A stretch of DNA of 64,000 nucleotides from Bosea sp. (in: a-proteobacteria) (GCF_023953965.1 NZ_JAMLIX010000001.1:2914501-2978500); one strand, 5' to 3'; positions 8,105 through 16,151 are shown, counted from the stretch's first letter. The notes: generated by a model from the letters alone, not told the origin. Translations and numbers: made by a program.

Positions 8105-8886
8105 TGTTCACGTTCGATAACGAAGAGGTCACGTTCGACAGCGAATACTGGCGCTTCGATATCGTCGGCATCTTCGATTGCATCGAACCAGGTGCACTCG
8201 TCGAGCAGGAGCTCGACAAGATCGCCACTCAGTACCGCGAGGCTGCGAAATTCCTGTCGCTCGTGCGCGCCTATCTCGGCGAGACCGAAGCGGCGGCGCG
8301 CGCCGCATGCCTGATTCCTCAATACTTCGACATCGACAGCGCGGGCGGAGATCAGCTCACGATTATCGGCAAATGGCTCGGTTTCCAGCGCTGCCACTGC
8401 GTCTGCGATGTACCTGATGTCGTCGGCTACGACTGTGGCGGTAGCTACACCGGCCCGTTCAATCTTGTCGGGTATTGCGCGCCAGGCTCGACCTGGCTCG
8501 ATTGTCCTCCGCTCGGCTCGAGCACGCTGTGCCTCGATGACGACGAGACCTTTCGCGGCTTCGCAAAGGCCCGGCGCTACCAGATGCTCGGGCTGTACGA
8601 TCTCGCCTCGCTGCAGGCGGCGGCAAGACACATTTGGGGCTCGACTGCTTCGGTTATCGACAGCCGCGTCGGCCAAGTGACTATCGCCCCCGGGCGCGCT
8701 CTGACTGCGGATGAGACGGCACAGTTGCCGATCGCATTTCGAGTGCTGCCGGTCGCGCCTGGCATTCGTGGACGGGTTCATCTCGGGACCGGCCCGATCG
8801 CGGGCTATGGTGCCGGCTGGTCTGGCTATTGCGAAAGCGCCGAATGGCTCTGCCCGGCTGATCCTCACACCTACACCTGCACCTGA
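8104..8886 (+). CDS. DUF2612-like baseplate protein
   Basis: 260 residues with KFLSLVRAYLGETEAAARAA, then YFDIDSAGGDQLTIIGKWLGF, then QMLGLYDLASLQAAARHIWG. This is the usual DUF2612 layout, a tail protein found after J-like wedges. The middle is rich in Cys and Gly (CHCVCD, CGG, CAPG, CPP), unusual for the family and possibly metal-binding or disulfide-bonded. The start overlaps the preceding TGA by one base. Confidence 0.6.
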   Translation: MFTFDNEEVTFDSEYWRFDIVGIFDCIEPGALVEQELDKIATQYREAAKFLSLVRAYLGETEAAARAACLIPQYFDIDSAGGDQLTIIGKWLGFQRCHCVCDVPDVVGYDCGGSYTGPFNLVGYCAPGSTWLDCPPLGSSTLCLDDDETFRGFAKARRYQMLGLYDLASLQAAARHIWGSTASVIDSRVGQVTIAPGRALTADETAQLPIAFRVLPVAPGIRGRVHLGTGPIAGYGAGWSGYCESAEWLCPADPHTYTCT

Positions 8887-8900
8887 TCTGAGGAGCCATA

Positions 8901-9824
8901 ATGGCCAATATCTCCTTGCCATTCGGGGCGAGTGCGACCCGTCGCGCGCCCTCCGCAGAGCTCACCAGCGGCTATCCTTGCGGCCCTCTCGACCGCGATC
9001 TGGATAACTGGCTGGAGTGGTGGGTAACGGGTCAGCTCGCGCGAGCTATGACGGCGGCGGGCCTAACCGTCGATGACGCCGATCTCGATCGCCTCGGTCG
9101 CACCATCCAGCAGCAGATGAATTACGCCGTCGCCACCGGCACGGCAAACGCCTGGGTGGTTACGCCGCCGCTCGCCCCACTGGCTTATGGCTTCGGTCTC
9201 CCCCTCGATATCGTCTGTCCAGCGACAAACACCTCCACGACTGTCAACGCGAACGTCTCGACGCTAGGCAACAAGCGCGTCAAGAAGCGCGACGGCACCG
9301 ATCCGGCTGTTGGCGATCTGGTCGCGGGCACGCTTTATCGGACGGTCCACGACGGCACGAACATTCGCGTCATGGCCTTCTTGCCGAGCGATCTGGCACT
9401 TCAAAAGAGCCCGTTCAACGTGCAGCAAACCAGCTTCATTGCTCGTGCTTCACTATCTGGGACGGGATTCGTCACTTATCAGTCGGGCAGTTACACGAAG
9501 AAAAGCGGCAGCAGCAACCTGATCGTGTCGATGTCGTCGAATACCTATGCGACGTCGAACACGGCTGGTGTGATCCGCGCGAGCTTTGGCGCGAATTCCG
9601 TTCAGGCCGTCCTCTCGGCAAACGACAATACGCAGGCGCGTCCGGCCGCCAATGTCCGAAAGGTGTTCGCTGGGATCGCTGCCGGCTCGCTTTCATGGAC
9701 GATCGCGCTGGGGCGCAACGACGGCGTGTCATGGAATGCGGTCGTCAACCCCAACAGCACAGATGTCGGCTTCCTGCCGACCGAGACGGCGACGTCAATC
9801 ACCTTCGAGGAGATCGAGCCGTAG
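8901..9824 (+). CDS. Phage tail fibre/receptor-binding-type protein
   Basis: 307 residues; GAGGAG ahead of ATG 8901 makes a strong ribosome site. The N-terminal domain (about 1-100) is helical. The remainder is Thr/Ser/Asn/Gly-rich beta structure (TNTSTTVNANVSTLGNKRVK, then YQSGSYTKKSGSSNLIVSMS) typical of fibre tips. It is the last rightward structural gene before the reverse-strand cargo block, so it is probably the distal fibre or a receptor-binding tip. No enzyme motif is seen. Confidence 0.6.
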   Translation: MANISLPFGASATRRAPSAELTSGYPCGPLDRDLDNWLEWWVTGQLARAMTAAGLTVDDADLDRLGRTIQQQMNYAVATGTANAWVVTPPLAPLAYGFGLPLDIVCPATNTSTTVNANVSTLGNKRVKKRDGTDPAVGDLVAGTLYRTVHDGTNIRVMAFLPSDLALQKSPFNVQQTSFIARASLSGTGFVTYQSGSYTKKSGSSNLIVSMSSNTYATSNTAGVIRASFGANSVQAVLSANDNTQARPAANVRKVFAGIAAGSLSWTIALGRNDGVSWNAVVNPNSTDVGFLPTETATSITFEEIEP

Positions 9825-9830
9825 CGCGAT

Positions 9831-10742
9831 TTAGAGGCCCGTTGTTGAGAGAGCCTGGTGGAGGCGGTCTATTACATCGTCTGGCTCTCGCTTCGTGTTC
9901 GTAGAAACGATGCTCGGAAGAGAGTTGGTTGGCGCCGCAATCCCTGCTGCGCCCAGTACGGCGGCAACCTGATCTTGTGGGTTCGCGCAATAGGCCTCGT
10001 ACGAGATATCGATGAAGTTGTTTTTGAATGCTGCTCTATGCTTATCGATAGCTTCGTAGCAGCCAGCAATCTGGCCGGCGATCTGCTGGGGCCATTCTAG
10101 GTTCATCAAGGTGGTGGAGTTGGCCGGCTTGGCGCTCCACCAGGTATCTGCACCCGCTCCCTTGATACGCGCTTCGTAGATCGATTGTGCTTGGTAGAGC
10201 GGGTCTCGCCGACATACGACGATCAATGCATTGGGAAGGGCCTCGAAGAGGATCGGCAGGTTGAGTCCGTAGATCACATTTCGAAGCATCACGTTCCGCT
10301 GATGGAAATCTTCGAGAGCCGCTAGTTCGCTGCGCCATTCGGAAACAGTTGAAGCGGCAGGGCGTTCATCGGCTACATGCGTTTCCCCAAGCTTGATAAG
10401 GCGCTGTAGAAAGCGCCCACCTTCGTGCGGTGCGGTCCACCCTGATATGCGGCCATGATCCGAGGTGAAAACCGGCGCTTCGGATAGACCGAGAGAGCGC
10501 TGGAGCTCGGCCGCCAAGACCGGGGCATTCCAGAATCGGGCCGTGAAATTCGAAATGAACCCGAATGCTCCGCTCGCCGCGAGCAATTGAGAGAATAGCG
10601 TGTGACCGCTGCGAGGAGCGCCAACAACCACAACTGGGCGAAGCTGAGGCCTATCAAAATTTCGAATCCTTTTCCGTTCGGCAACTGACAGCGCCGAATT
10701 GATAAGGTCTAGAGAGAAATCGGTGCTCGTAACGCTGTTCAT
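9831..10742 (-). CDS. PAPS-dependent sulfotransferase, prophage cargo
   Basis: 303 residues. The 5'-phosphosulfate loop is at residues 41-49 (GAPRSGHTL). The 3'-phosphate site is at about 178-192 (RRDPLYQAQSIYEAR, with Arg178/179 and Ser187). Both match the sulfotransferase family that transfers sulfate from PAPS to sugars or other acceptors. AAGGGGGG just before ATG gives a clear ribosome site. It is the last gene of a three-gene reverse-strand block with an epimerase and a methyltransferase, so a polysaccharide acceptor is likely. It is cytoplasmic by sequence (no signal peptide), so it would act on precursors. Base composition is lower in GC than the phage genes around it. Confidence 0.85.
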   Translation of the reverse strand: MNSVTSTDFSLDLINSALSVAERKRIRNFDRPQLRPVVVVGAPRSGHTLFSQLLAASGAFGFISNFTARFWNAPVLAAELQRSLGLSEAPVFTSDHGRISGWTAPHEGGRFLQRLIKLGETHVADERPAASTVSEWRSELAALEDFHQRNVMLRNVIYGLNLPILFEALPNALIVVCRRDPLYQAQSIYEARIKGAGADTWWSAKPANSTTLMNLEWPQQIAGQIAGCYEAIDKHRAAFKNNFIDISYEAYCANPQDQVAAVLGAAGIAAPTNSLPSIVSTNTKREPDDVIDRLHQALSTTGL

Positions 10743-10766
10743 TTGCCCCCCTTCACGCAGTTCCGC

Positions 10767-11588
10767 TTATTCAAGCGGCTTTTGGTAGATGGCGTTGAAG
10801 CGAAAGGCGCTGTACGGATTCTTGCCGTGAACTTGCGATATTTCCGTCTTGGCGCCGAGCGCATCTCCCAGTTCCGTAAAGTCCTCGCGGCGAAAGTAGT
10901 ACCCGACGATCACCGGCGCCTCGGATAATTTCTCTCTCCTGAATTTTTTCAGAAATTGCCGCAGAACTCCGTCAGTCTGTCGAGCAGGCCGCTCGGCAAC
11001 CGGGCCGTGCTTTTCGTGCAGTTCGGCTTGAACCTCGTCAACTCGTTCTTGATACCGATCGCGAAGGTCGCTGTCAGGAATCGAGCCTACTAGCACTCGA
11101 CCACCAGGCTTCACGACTCGTAGCATTTCGCGGATTAGCGGCGCGCCGTCGTCGATGGTCGGGAAATTGGTGAACACGTCATAGCAAATGGCGGCGTCGA
11201 AAGAGGAGTTATCAAACGCCAGTTTACTTCCCTCACTGACCGAGAATGCAGCATTAGGCAGCGCAAGTCGGCGGGCAACCTCGATCGTTTGAGGTGCATG
11301 GTCCACGCCGTGGAATCTGCTCACCCGTGGAGCGATGCCCCGCGCGAGGAAGCCGGAAGCGCAACCTACCTCGATAGCGTTAGATGTGCCGTCGAGAGCG
11401 CAATGGCAAACAATGCTCTCGATGAGATCCTCATAGAGGGCGATGTCGGCCCAGAGACGTGGATCTCGACCAGCAATGAAGCAGAGATCCTCGGTGGTCG
11501 GGGCTGGCCCGATGCCGTCCGCTCTTTCGTCAAAAAACGCCTTGAGCGATGACTTCCACTGCAAATGCGGCATTGGGGGCCTGATCAT
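10767..11588 (-). CDS. Class I SAM-dependent methyltransferase, prophage cargo
   Basis: 273 residues. Motif I is at about 72-82 (IEVGCASGFLA), an acidic loop follows (FHGVDHAP), then FDAAICYDVFTNFP and LRVVKPGGRVLVGSIPD, the standard Methyltransf_11 order. The acceptor cannot be read from the sequence. It lies 24 bases upstream of the sulfotransferase and 86 bases downstream of the epimerase, so sugar O-methylation is the simplest inference. The start is uncertain: ATG 11588 or ATG 11573, neither with a strong ribosome site. Confidence 0.8.
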   Translation of the reverse strand: MIRPPMPHLQWKSSLKAFFDERADGIGPAPTTEDLCFIAGRDPRLWADIALYEDLIESIVCHCALDGTSNAIEVGCASGFLARGIAPRVSRFHGVDHAPQTIEVARRLALPNAAFSVSEGSKLAFDNSSFDAAICYDVFTNFPTIDDGAPLIREMLRVVKPGGRVLVGSIPDSDLRDRYQERVDEVQAELHEKHGPVAERPARQTDGVLRQFLKKFRREKLSEAPVIVGYYFRREDFTELGDALGAKTEISQVHGKNPYSAFRFNAIYQKPLE

Positions 11589-11674
11589 TGGGAGTTCGTT
11601 CTCTCGAGATTCATGCTTCAGATATCGTCAGGACGCCGGATGGCTCAAAGACGATTGTTCAAACGCGCTCGCCG

Positions 11675-12949
11675 CTACTCCCAAACGGCGTTCGCCTTCC
11701 GCCATTTGGCCGCCGCCGCCCTTAGAACATCGTTCTTGCTGACAGCGCTCAATTGGCTGGCCCAGAGTTTCATTAGTGAGGTGTATCCTGGCGAATCCAC
11801 CAGCCATGGGTAGCGAGCGTTCACGATCAGGCCGTCGCCGGTTTGCAAAATCGCAGTTATCGTCGCAAAATTCTCCGAAAGCTCGTACGAGCGCCGAAGG
11901 AGTGCGCCATCTTCAAGGATGACTGCGACATTGTAGAGGCTCAGGATCGACTTCATTTCACCGTCGAAGACGCGGACATTCGGTACGCCCGGTGCATACG
12001 CGTACTCGGCGATGAACTCTCGGTTCTGAGAGATATAGAGGGCGCCGCCTTGAGAGGTTGGCGTCAGAAGCCATTTCACGGCGTCTCTGGCAAGATCTCG
12101 GTAGCGCTCTTCTCCTGTTAGCTTGAACATGGCGGCGGCGTTCAGCGCCATCACCGAATTGGCATAGCCACTGTACCAGGGCGCCTTGAGGGTAATTCCC
12201 CAGTGCATCGGCCAGTCAAATTCATAGGCCCATGCTGCTCCTATCGCTGATCTACTAGCCTTCGGGAACCCATAAAGATCAAAGAACCGCCGTCCGGCAG
12301 CTTGGGCATTCGTCCGGCAAGCAGCGACGCACTCTGAGGTGAACGCCCCAAGTAATGGCACCATAGCGGTGGTCCCTGCGATAACCGGGTGTATGCCCTT
12401 GCCCTCGCCAGCGGAAAACGCCTTGTCGTAATCGCCGTCGTTTAGTGTCGCGAGTGCTTCATCGATCGCGGCGCGTGAGATGTTGAGTGTCGGTAGAAGC
12501 GATGATCTCTCGAATGGGATAGCCGTAACCCCCTCAAGCGTAGTTTCTCCGACGATTGTTTCTAATGGAACGTAACCAGTGACGGAGTCTGACAGACGCG
12601 TGACTTTCAAGAACGTCGTGCCGGCTTCAAAATCGAAGAGCTCGTTGTCCTCGATGCGCAACTGGTCGCCCGGCGCAAGATAGGTATTCAGAACGTTCAA
12701 CAGTTCCGGGCCGCCATGGCTAGACTTGGCAAACGTAAAGATTGCGTCGCGCGCGAACGTTGAAAAGTGATTTCCAGAATAGGTCAACGTGAGGCCGGCG
12801 CGCCTCGGAGTTTCTTGCGCCTTTGGGAACACGACGTTCTCAACCAGCGGCTTTTGTACGCGGTACCGCTTCAACCCATAGCGAGCCGCTGCGGCAGCGC
12901 CGACTGCGAAGATAACGGCAGCAACGACTAGGATGACAGGCTTTTTCAT
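11675..12949 (-). CDS. Membrane-anchored D-glucuronyl C5-epimerase-like protein, prophage cargo
   Basis: 424 residues. An N-terminal membrane anchor (residues 4-23, ILVVAAVIFAVGAAAAA) is followed by a large soluble part. The region 240-340 matches the C-terminal domain of glucuronyl C5-epimerases: WYSGYANSVMALNAA (258-272), LTGEERYRDLARDAVKWLL, GG, then NVRVFDGEMKSILSLYN (324-340), the counterpart of the family's conserved NG...LLGLYD region. Enzymes of this family turn glucuronate into iduronate in heparan-type chains. Here it would face the periplasm. It is the first gene of the reverse-strand cargo block. An alternative is another alpha/alpha-barrel sugar enzyme. Confidence 0.7.
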   Translation of the reverse strand: MKKPVILVVAAVIFAVGAAAAARYGLKRYRVQKPLVENVVFPKAQETPRRAGLTLTYSGNHFSTFARDAIFTFAKSSHGGPELLNVLNTYLAPGDQLRIEDNELFDFEAGTTFLKVTRLSDSVTGYVPLETIVGETTLEGVTAIPFERSSLLPTLNISRAAIDEALATLNDGDYDKAFSAGEGKGIHPVIAGTTAMVPLLGAFTSECVAACRTNAQAAGRRFFDLYGFPKASRSAIGAAWAYEFDWPMHWGITLKAPWYSGYANSVMALNAAAMFKLTGEERYRDLARDAVKWLLTPTSQGGALYISQNREFIAEYAYAPGVPNVRVFDGEMKSILSLYNVAVILEDGALLRRSYELSENFATITAILQTGDGLIVNARYPWLVDSPGYTSLMKLWASQLSAVSKNDVLRAAAAKWRKANAVWE

Positions 12950-13113
12950 CAGAGGCCTCTCGCAAAGGTTTTAGTATCCGTCAACACCGAGAATTCAGTC
13001 CGGGAGATAGAGGCGACCCAACAGCGCGCGAAGGCCGCCATCGAGGGGCCCGACTCCAGTGGCGATCCAAGCCGGTTATTTCTGACCTCGCGCCGACGCG
13101 ATAGGTCGCTTTC
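12950..13113. other. Intergenic segment between cargo block and lysis genes
   Basis: No convincing gene is seen on either strand. It should hold the leftward promoter of the epimerase gene and the distal end of the cargo insertion, but no clear promoter elements stand out by eye. It ends at a strong terminator (13114-13135). Confidence 0.5.
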
Positions 13114-13135
13114 AGCCCGCTTCGGCGGGCTTTTT
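13114..13135 (+). terminator. Rho-independent terminator
   Basis: A seven-base-pair stem AGCCCGC/GCGGGCT with a TTCG loop is followed by TTTT. It lies just before the endolysin gene in rightward orientation and probably closes the tail/fibre transcript, which suggests it predates the cargo insertion. Confidence 0.85.
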
Positions 13136-13153
13136 CACATCCGGAGCAATGTC

Positions 13154-13873
13154 ATGAACACTCGCGAGGTGCAGGCCGCGCTGCTTTCGCTCGGCTTCGA
13201 TCCGAAGGGCGTCGACGGCTTTGCCGGCGTCAAGACGCGCAACGCCGTGACGGCTTTCCAGCGCTCGGCCGGGCTTCATGTCGACGGGCTCGCCGGTCCC
13301 GATACATGGGAAGCGCTCAAGCGGGCGCTGGTCGTGGCGCGCAAGCCGCCGGTTTCCATCGTGCCGCGGGGGCCAGTCGCGCCGCCTTGGTATGAGGAGC
13401 TGTTGCGCCGCAAGGGGCTGCACGAGGTCAAGAGCCGCTCGGCCCTGATGGCGTGGCTGCGCGCCGACGGCAAGACGCTCGGCGACCCGGCCAAGCTGCC
13501 CTGGTGCGGCGATGCGATCCAGACCTGTCTGGCGCTGACGCTGCCGGACGAGCCGCAGCCGGTGAACCCGTACCTCGCCCGCAACTGGCTGAAGTTCGGC
13601 GTCGGGCTGGATGAGCCGGCGCTCGGCTGCATCCTGGTCTTCTGGCGCGGCTCGAAGACCGGCACCTCCGGCCATGTCGGGCTCTACGCCGGCGAGGATG
13701 CGCAGGGCTATTTGCATGTGCTCGGTGGCAACCAGTCCGATGCGATCACGATAGCCCGGCTCGACAAGGCCCGCCTGCTCGGCATGCGCTGGCCCGCCAC
13801 CTATCCGAAGCAGACGACCAGCCGGGTGCTGCTGAGCGCGTCCGGCGCGCCGGTCTCGACAAACGAGGCTTAA
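13154..13873 (+). CDS. Phage endolysin: peptidoglycan-binding domain plus TIGR02594/NlpC-P60-like domain
   Basis: 239 residues. The N-terminal peptidoglycan-binding repeat (1-60: VQAALLSLGFDPKGVDG, TRNAVTAFQRSAGL, GPDTWEAL) is followed by a catalytic domain with Cys118 in LPWCGDAIQ and His174 in GTSGHVGLYAG. The domain also has VLGGNQSDAI and LLGMRWP, the TIGR02594 pattern. These enzymes cleave the peptidoglycan peptide at the end of the lytic cycle. There is no signal peptide, so release depends on a holin; holin-like candidates follow downstream. Confidence 0.88.
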   Translation: MNTREVQAALLSLGFDPKGVDGFAGVKTRNAVTAFQRSAGLHVDGLAGPDTWEALKRALVVARKPPVSIVPRGPVAPPWYEELLRRKGLHEVKSRSALMAWLRADGKTLGDPAKLPWCGDAIQTCLALTLPDEPQPVNPYLARNWLKFGVGLDEPALGCILVFWRGSKTGTSGHVGLYAGEDAQGYLHVLGGNQSDAITIARLDKARLLGMRWPATYPKQTTSRVLLSASGAPVSTNEA

Positions 13874-14025
13874 TTCACGCGCAAGGCCCTCAGCGCCAGC
13901 AAGGCGCCGCCGCCGGCCAACGTCGCTATCCAAAGACCCTGAACAGTATAGATCAGTCCCATAAAGGTCCGATCGCTGATCCGGATACGGCCAATCTCGG
14001 TCTCGTCTGTTTCATTCGGGTTCAC
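13870..14025 (-). CDS. Small single-pass membrane protein
   Basis: 51 residues from GTG 14025, with GGGGAG nine bases upstream on the reverse strand. The first 22 residues are polar and acidic (NPNETDETEIGRI). One membrane segment follows (FMGLIYTVQGLWIATLAGG, about 21-43), and then a short basic tail. It overlaps the endolysin end by four bases, tail to tail. The location suggests a holin or antiholin role, but no family is recognised. Confidence 0.5.
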   Translation of the reverse strand: MNPNETDETEIGRIRISDRTFMGLIYTVQGLWIATLAGGGALLALRALRVN

Positions 14026-14059
14026 GCTACGCCACTCCCCACTTTTCGCGCCCCTCTGT

Positions 14060-14248
14060 TCAAGAGTTGGGCCAACCGGCCCGACGCCTGCTTTTGTCTT
14101 TTCGCACCGCCCTCTTTGCCTCGATTTCGGTGGAGTTCACCGGCTCAGGCTCTTGCTCACCATGTTTTGCGCGCTGCTCCTTCTGCTCCCGCACGCGTTT
14201 TGCCAAAGCTCGCTCTCGCGCGAGTTTCCACTCCAGCGATCTCTTCAT
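14060..14248 (-). CDS. Small highly basic protein, unknown
   Basis: 62 residues, almost entirely charged (MKRSLEWKLARERALAKRVR, ending RRRAGWPNS), predicted helical. AAGGA six bases before ATG 14248 is a good ribosome site. It lies 34 bases upstream of the small membrane protein gene in the same direction, so the two may be co-transcribed against the lysis genes. Nucleic-acid binding is possible but unproven. Confidence 0.5.
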   Translation of the reverse strand: MKRSLEWKLARERALAKRVREQKEQRAKHGEQEPEPVNSTEIEAKRAVRKDKSRRRAGWPNS

Positions 14249-14372
14249 GTCCCGTCCTTGTCGCCCCCACCCAAGGCAACCGGACGGATAACTCTGCGAC
14301 ACCTCCCATTTGGGGGGGCTCCCCGTAGCGGCCGGTCCAGCCGCCATTCCGATCATCACCATGGAGATCATC

Positions 14373-14987
14373 ATGAACCGCATCTTCGCGGCGCTGGCGC
14401 TCGCCTGCGCGTCGCTGTTTTTCGCTGTGTCCTCGGCTTTTGCCGGAGCCGGTTCGGGGCCATTCACCGGTGGCGGCGACCCCAACAAGCTCAGCCTCAT
14501 GGTGCTGCCGACGATCGCCGTGGCGATCACCCTTGCGGTGGTCGCGATCTGCTCCGCGCCTGCTCTGGCGCGCCGCCTCTTGATCGTGTTCGTCGGCATG
14601 GGAACGCTTGCACTCGCCGGCTGCACGGAAACCTTGCGGGGCTATCAGGTCTCGCAGACCTCCGCGGCTGGCTGGGGCGAAATCGCCTCTGGCGCCGGTA
14701 AGGTCATCGGCCAGACCAAATACGACACCAAGGTCGCTAAGGCCTCTGAGGAGTTCTCGCGCTACTGCGGCGGACTTCGTGCCGTCGCGATGGGCGCCAG
14801 CATCTTCGCGCCCGAGAAGCATCAGGCGCTGGCCCGGCAGGCCGCTGCGGCCGTCAATTCGGTCTGCGACAACCCGCCGGCCGACGTCGCCTCCGCACTC
14901 TCTGCCGCCGCCAAGGCCTATGAGGCCGTCCTCGCCGCCGGCAAGGCAACCGGTATCACCGTCCAGACCGCAGCCGCAGGAGCCTGA
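14373..14987 (+). CDS. Phage envelope protein with internal lipobox
   Basis: 204 residues from ATG 14373 (GGAG six bases upstream). Order: signal peptide (MNRIFAALALACASLFFAVS), Gly-rich linker, hydrophobic segment (MVLPTIAVAITLAVVAIC), then RRLLIVFVGMGTLALAGC, which on its own looks like a complete lipoprotein signal ending in a lipobox. The C-terminal half is Ala-rich helical with two more cysteines. The internal ATG at 14598 could start a separate lipoprotein. In a lysis region this recalls spanin-type inner-membrane plus lipoprotein pairs, here read in one frame. Function unproven. Confidence 0.6.
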   Translation: MNRIFAALALACASLFFAVSSAFAGAGSGPFTGGGDPNKLSLMVLPTIAVAITLAVVAICSAPALARRLLIVFVGMGTLALAGCTETLRGYQVSQTSAAGWGEIASGAGKVIGQTKYDTKVAKASEEFSRYCGGLRAVAMGASIFAPEKHQALARQAAAAVNSVCDNPPADVASALSAAAKAYEAVLAAGKATGITVQTAAAGA

Positions 14988-14990
14988 CCG

Positions 14991-15263
14991 ATGTTCACGA
15001 TGGAGCAATTCTGGAGCCTGGTCCGCACGCTCCTGCAGAGCGCCGGTGCCGCGCTCGTCACCAAGGGGCTGATCGACGCCGGCTCGGCCGAGATCATTGT
15101 CGGCCTGCTGATGAACGTCATCACGACGCTCTACAGCCTCTACATCCGCCGCAAGGCCGGCATCGTCGCGTCGGCGGCCGCGCTCCCGGAGGTGGCGCAG
15201 ATCGTCACCACGCCGGAGATCGCTCGCAAGGTCGAAGACCCGTCCGTCACGACGCGATTTTGA
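14991..15263 (+). CDS. Holin-like small membrane protein (Pam3 gp28 type)
   Basis: 90 residues, with a hydrophobic core LVRTLLQSAGAALVTKGLID and a second membrane segment AEIIVGLLMNVITTLYSLY, then a basic RRK boundary and a cytoplasmic tail. Size, topology and the ALVTKGLIDAG motif fit the putative holins annotated next to Pam3-like lysis genes. It starts three bases after the preceding stop. It would form the membrane lesion that lets the endolysin out. Confidence 0.6.
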   Translation: MFTMEQFWSLVRTLLQSAGAALVTKGLIDAGSAEIIVGLLMNVITTLYSLYIRRKAGIVASAAALPEVAQIVTTPEIARKVEDPSVTTRF

Positions 15264-15272
15264 GGCTGACCG

Positions 15273-15752
15273 ATGTCCTACCGCAACCATCCGCTGCCGA
15301 CGCGGCTCTACCTCGGCATCGCCGATCACTTCCCCGCCCGGCGCTCGGAGTGGGTGCTTGCGGGGATCATGATCGGCTGGGGGGGGCTTCTGGTCGGGCC
15401 TGCCCCAGTCTTCGCGCAATCGAAGGCATGGTCGCAGATGGCGGCCATGATGAGCGAAAGCGCGTGGGGGTGGTTTGCGATCTGCATCGGCGCATTCCGG
15501 CTGCTGGCGCTCATCATCAACGGCACCTTCGCCGGGACGTGGTATGGACGCTGGTCGCCGCATGTGCGGGCTCTGGCGTCCTTCCTGACCTGCTTTCTCT
15601 GGTTCCAGATCAGCTTCGGCCTCTGGGCTTCCGATGCGGCGACGACTGGCCTTGCTGTGTACCCCGGCCTGCTTGTGCTCGACGCGATGAACATCGTGGC
15701 GGCGATGAAGGACGCCGCGGGCATGGACAAGGCCGTATCGGATGGACGCTAG
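15273..15752 (+). CDS. Multi-pass phage membrane protein
   Basis: 159 residues with about four membrane segments (WVLAGIMIGWGGLLVG; WGWFAICIGAFRLLALII; ALASFLTCFLWFQISFGLW; YPGLLVLDAMNIVAAM). It is encoded between the holin-like and coiled-coil membrane proteins, and its 3' end overlaps the next gene by 11 bases. Proteins of this shape occur in lysis regions of alphaproteobacterial phages, but their role is unknown. Confidence 0.6.
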   Translation: MSYRNHPLPTRLYLGIADHFPARRSEWVLAGIMIGWGGLLVGPAPVFAQSKAWSQMAAMMSESAWGWFAICIGAFRLLALIINGTFAGTWYGRWSPHVRALASFLTCFLWFQISFGLWASDAATTGLAVYPGLLVLDAMNIVAAMKDAAGMDKAVSDGR

Positions 15753-16104
15753 CGCACTCACCACCGAGAACATCGTCGCCACGGTCGTCGCCGGTGTCGG
15801 CATTGGCGTCCTGGGCATCTGGAAGTACTTGAAGGAGCTGAAGAGCCCCACGACAGCGACCGGGGACCGCATCATTCCCGGTCTGTCGATTGCCGACATG
15901 CAGCCGATCCGCGATCTCGCCGCGGCTCAGGCTCGCACTGCTGCTGCTGCAGAGCGCATAGCGACAGCTCTAGAGAAAATGGTGCTGCTGAGCCAGGAGC
16001 GGGCTGAAGACGCCGAGGTCGTCAGGCGCGCGGAACTCATGGCGCAGGAGATGATCAAGCATTTGGAAGCGACCGCTCCAGCGCGACGTCGTCGCGGAAC
16101 CTGA
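15742..16104 (+). CDS. Single-pass membrane protein with coiled coil (possible inner-membrane spanin)
   Basis: 120 residues. A membrane segment near the N-terminus (IVATVVAGVGIGVLGIW, about 11-27) is followed by a long charged helix (RDLAAAQARTAAAAERIATA, then LLSQERAEDAEVVRRAE). This is the usual build of an i-spanin or similar lysis protein. It is last in the rightward lysis run, with a terminator 48 bases on. Confidence 0.55.
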   Translation: MDASALTTENIVATVVAGVGIGVLGIWKYLKELKSPTTATGDRIIPGLSIADMQPIRDLAAAQARTAAAAERIATALEKMVLLSQERAEDAEVVRRAELMAQEMIKHLEATAPARRRRGT

Positions 16105-16151
16105 GAGATATTCGTCGCGTTCTCTGAGCGAGACACCTCGCACCTCTTACT

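Noticed and set aside
14157..15899. Reverse-strand open frame of 580 codons
   Set aside because: Opposite the lysis genes; Arg/Asp/Gly-rich with no domain. Only its far end overlaps the plausible 62-residue basic ORF, which lies in a different frame and was kept separately.
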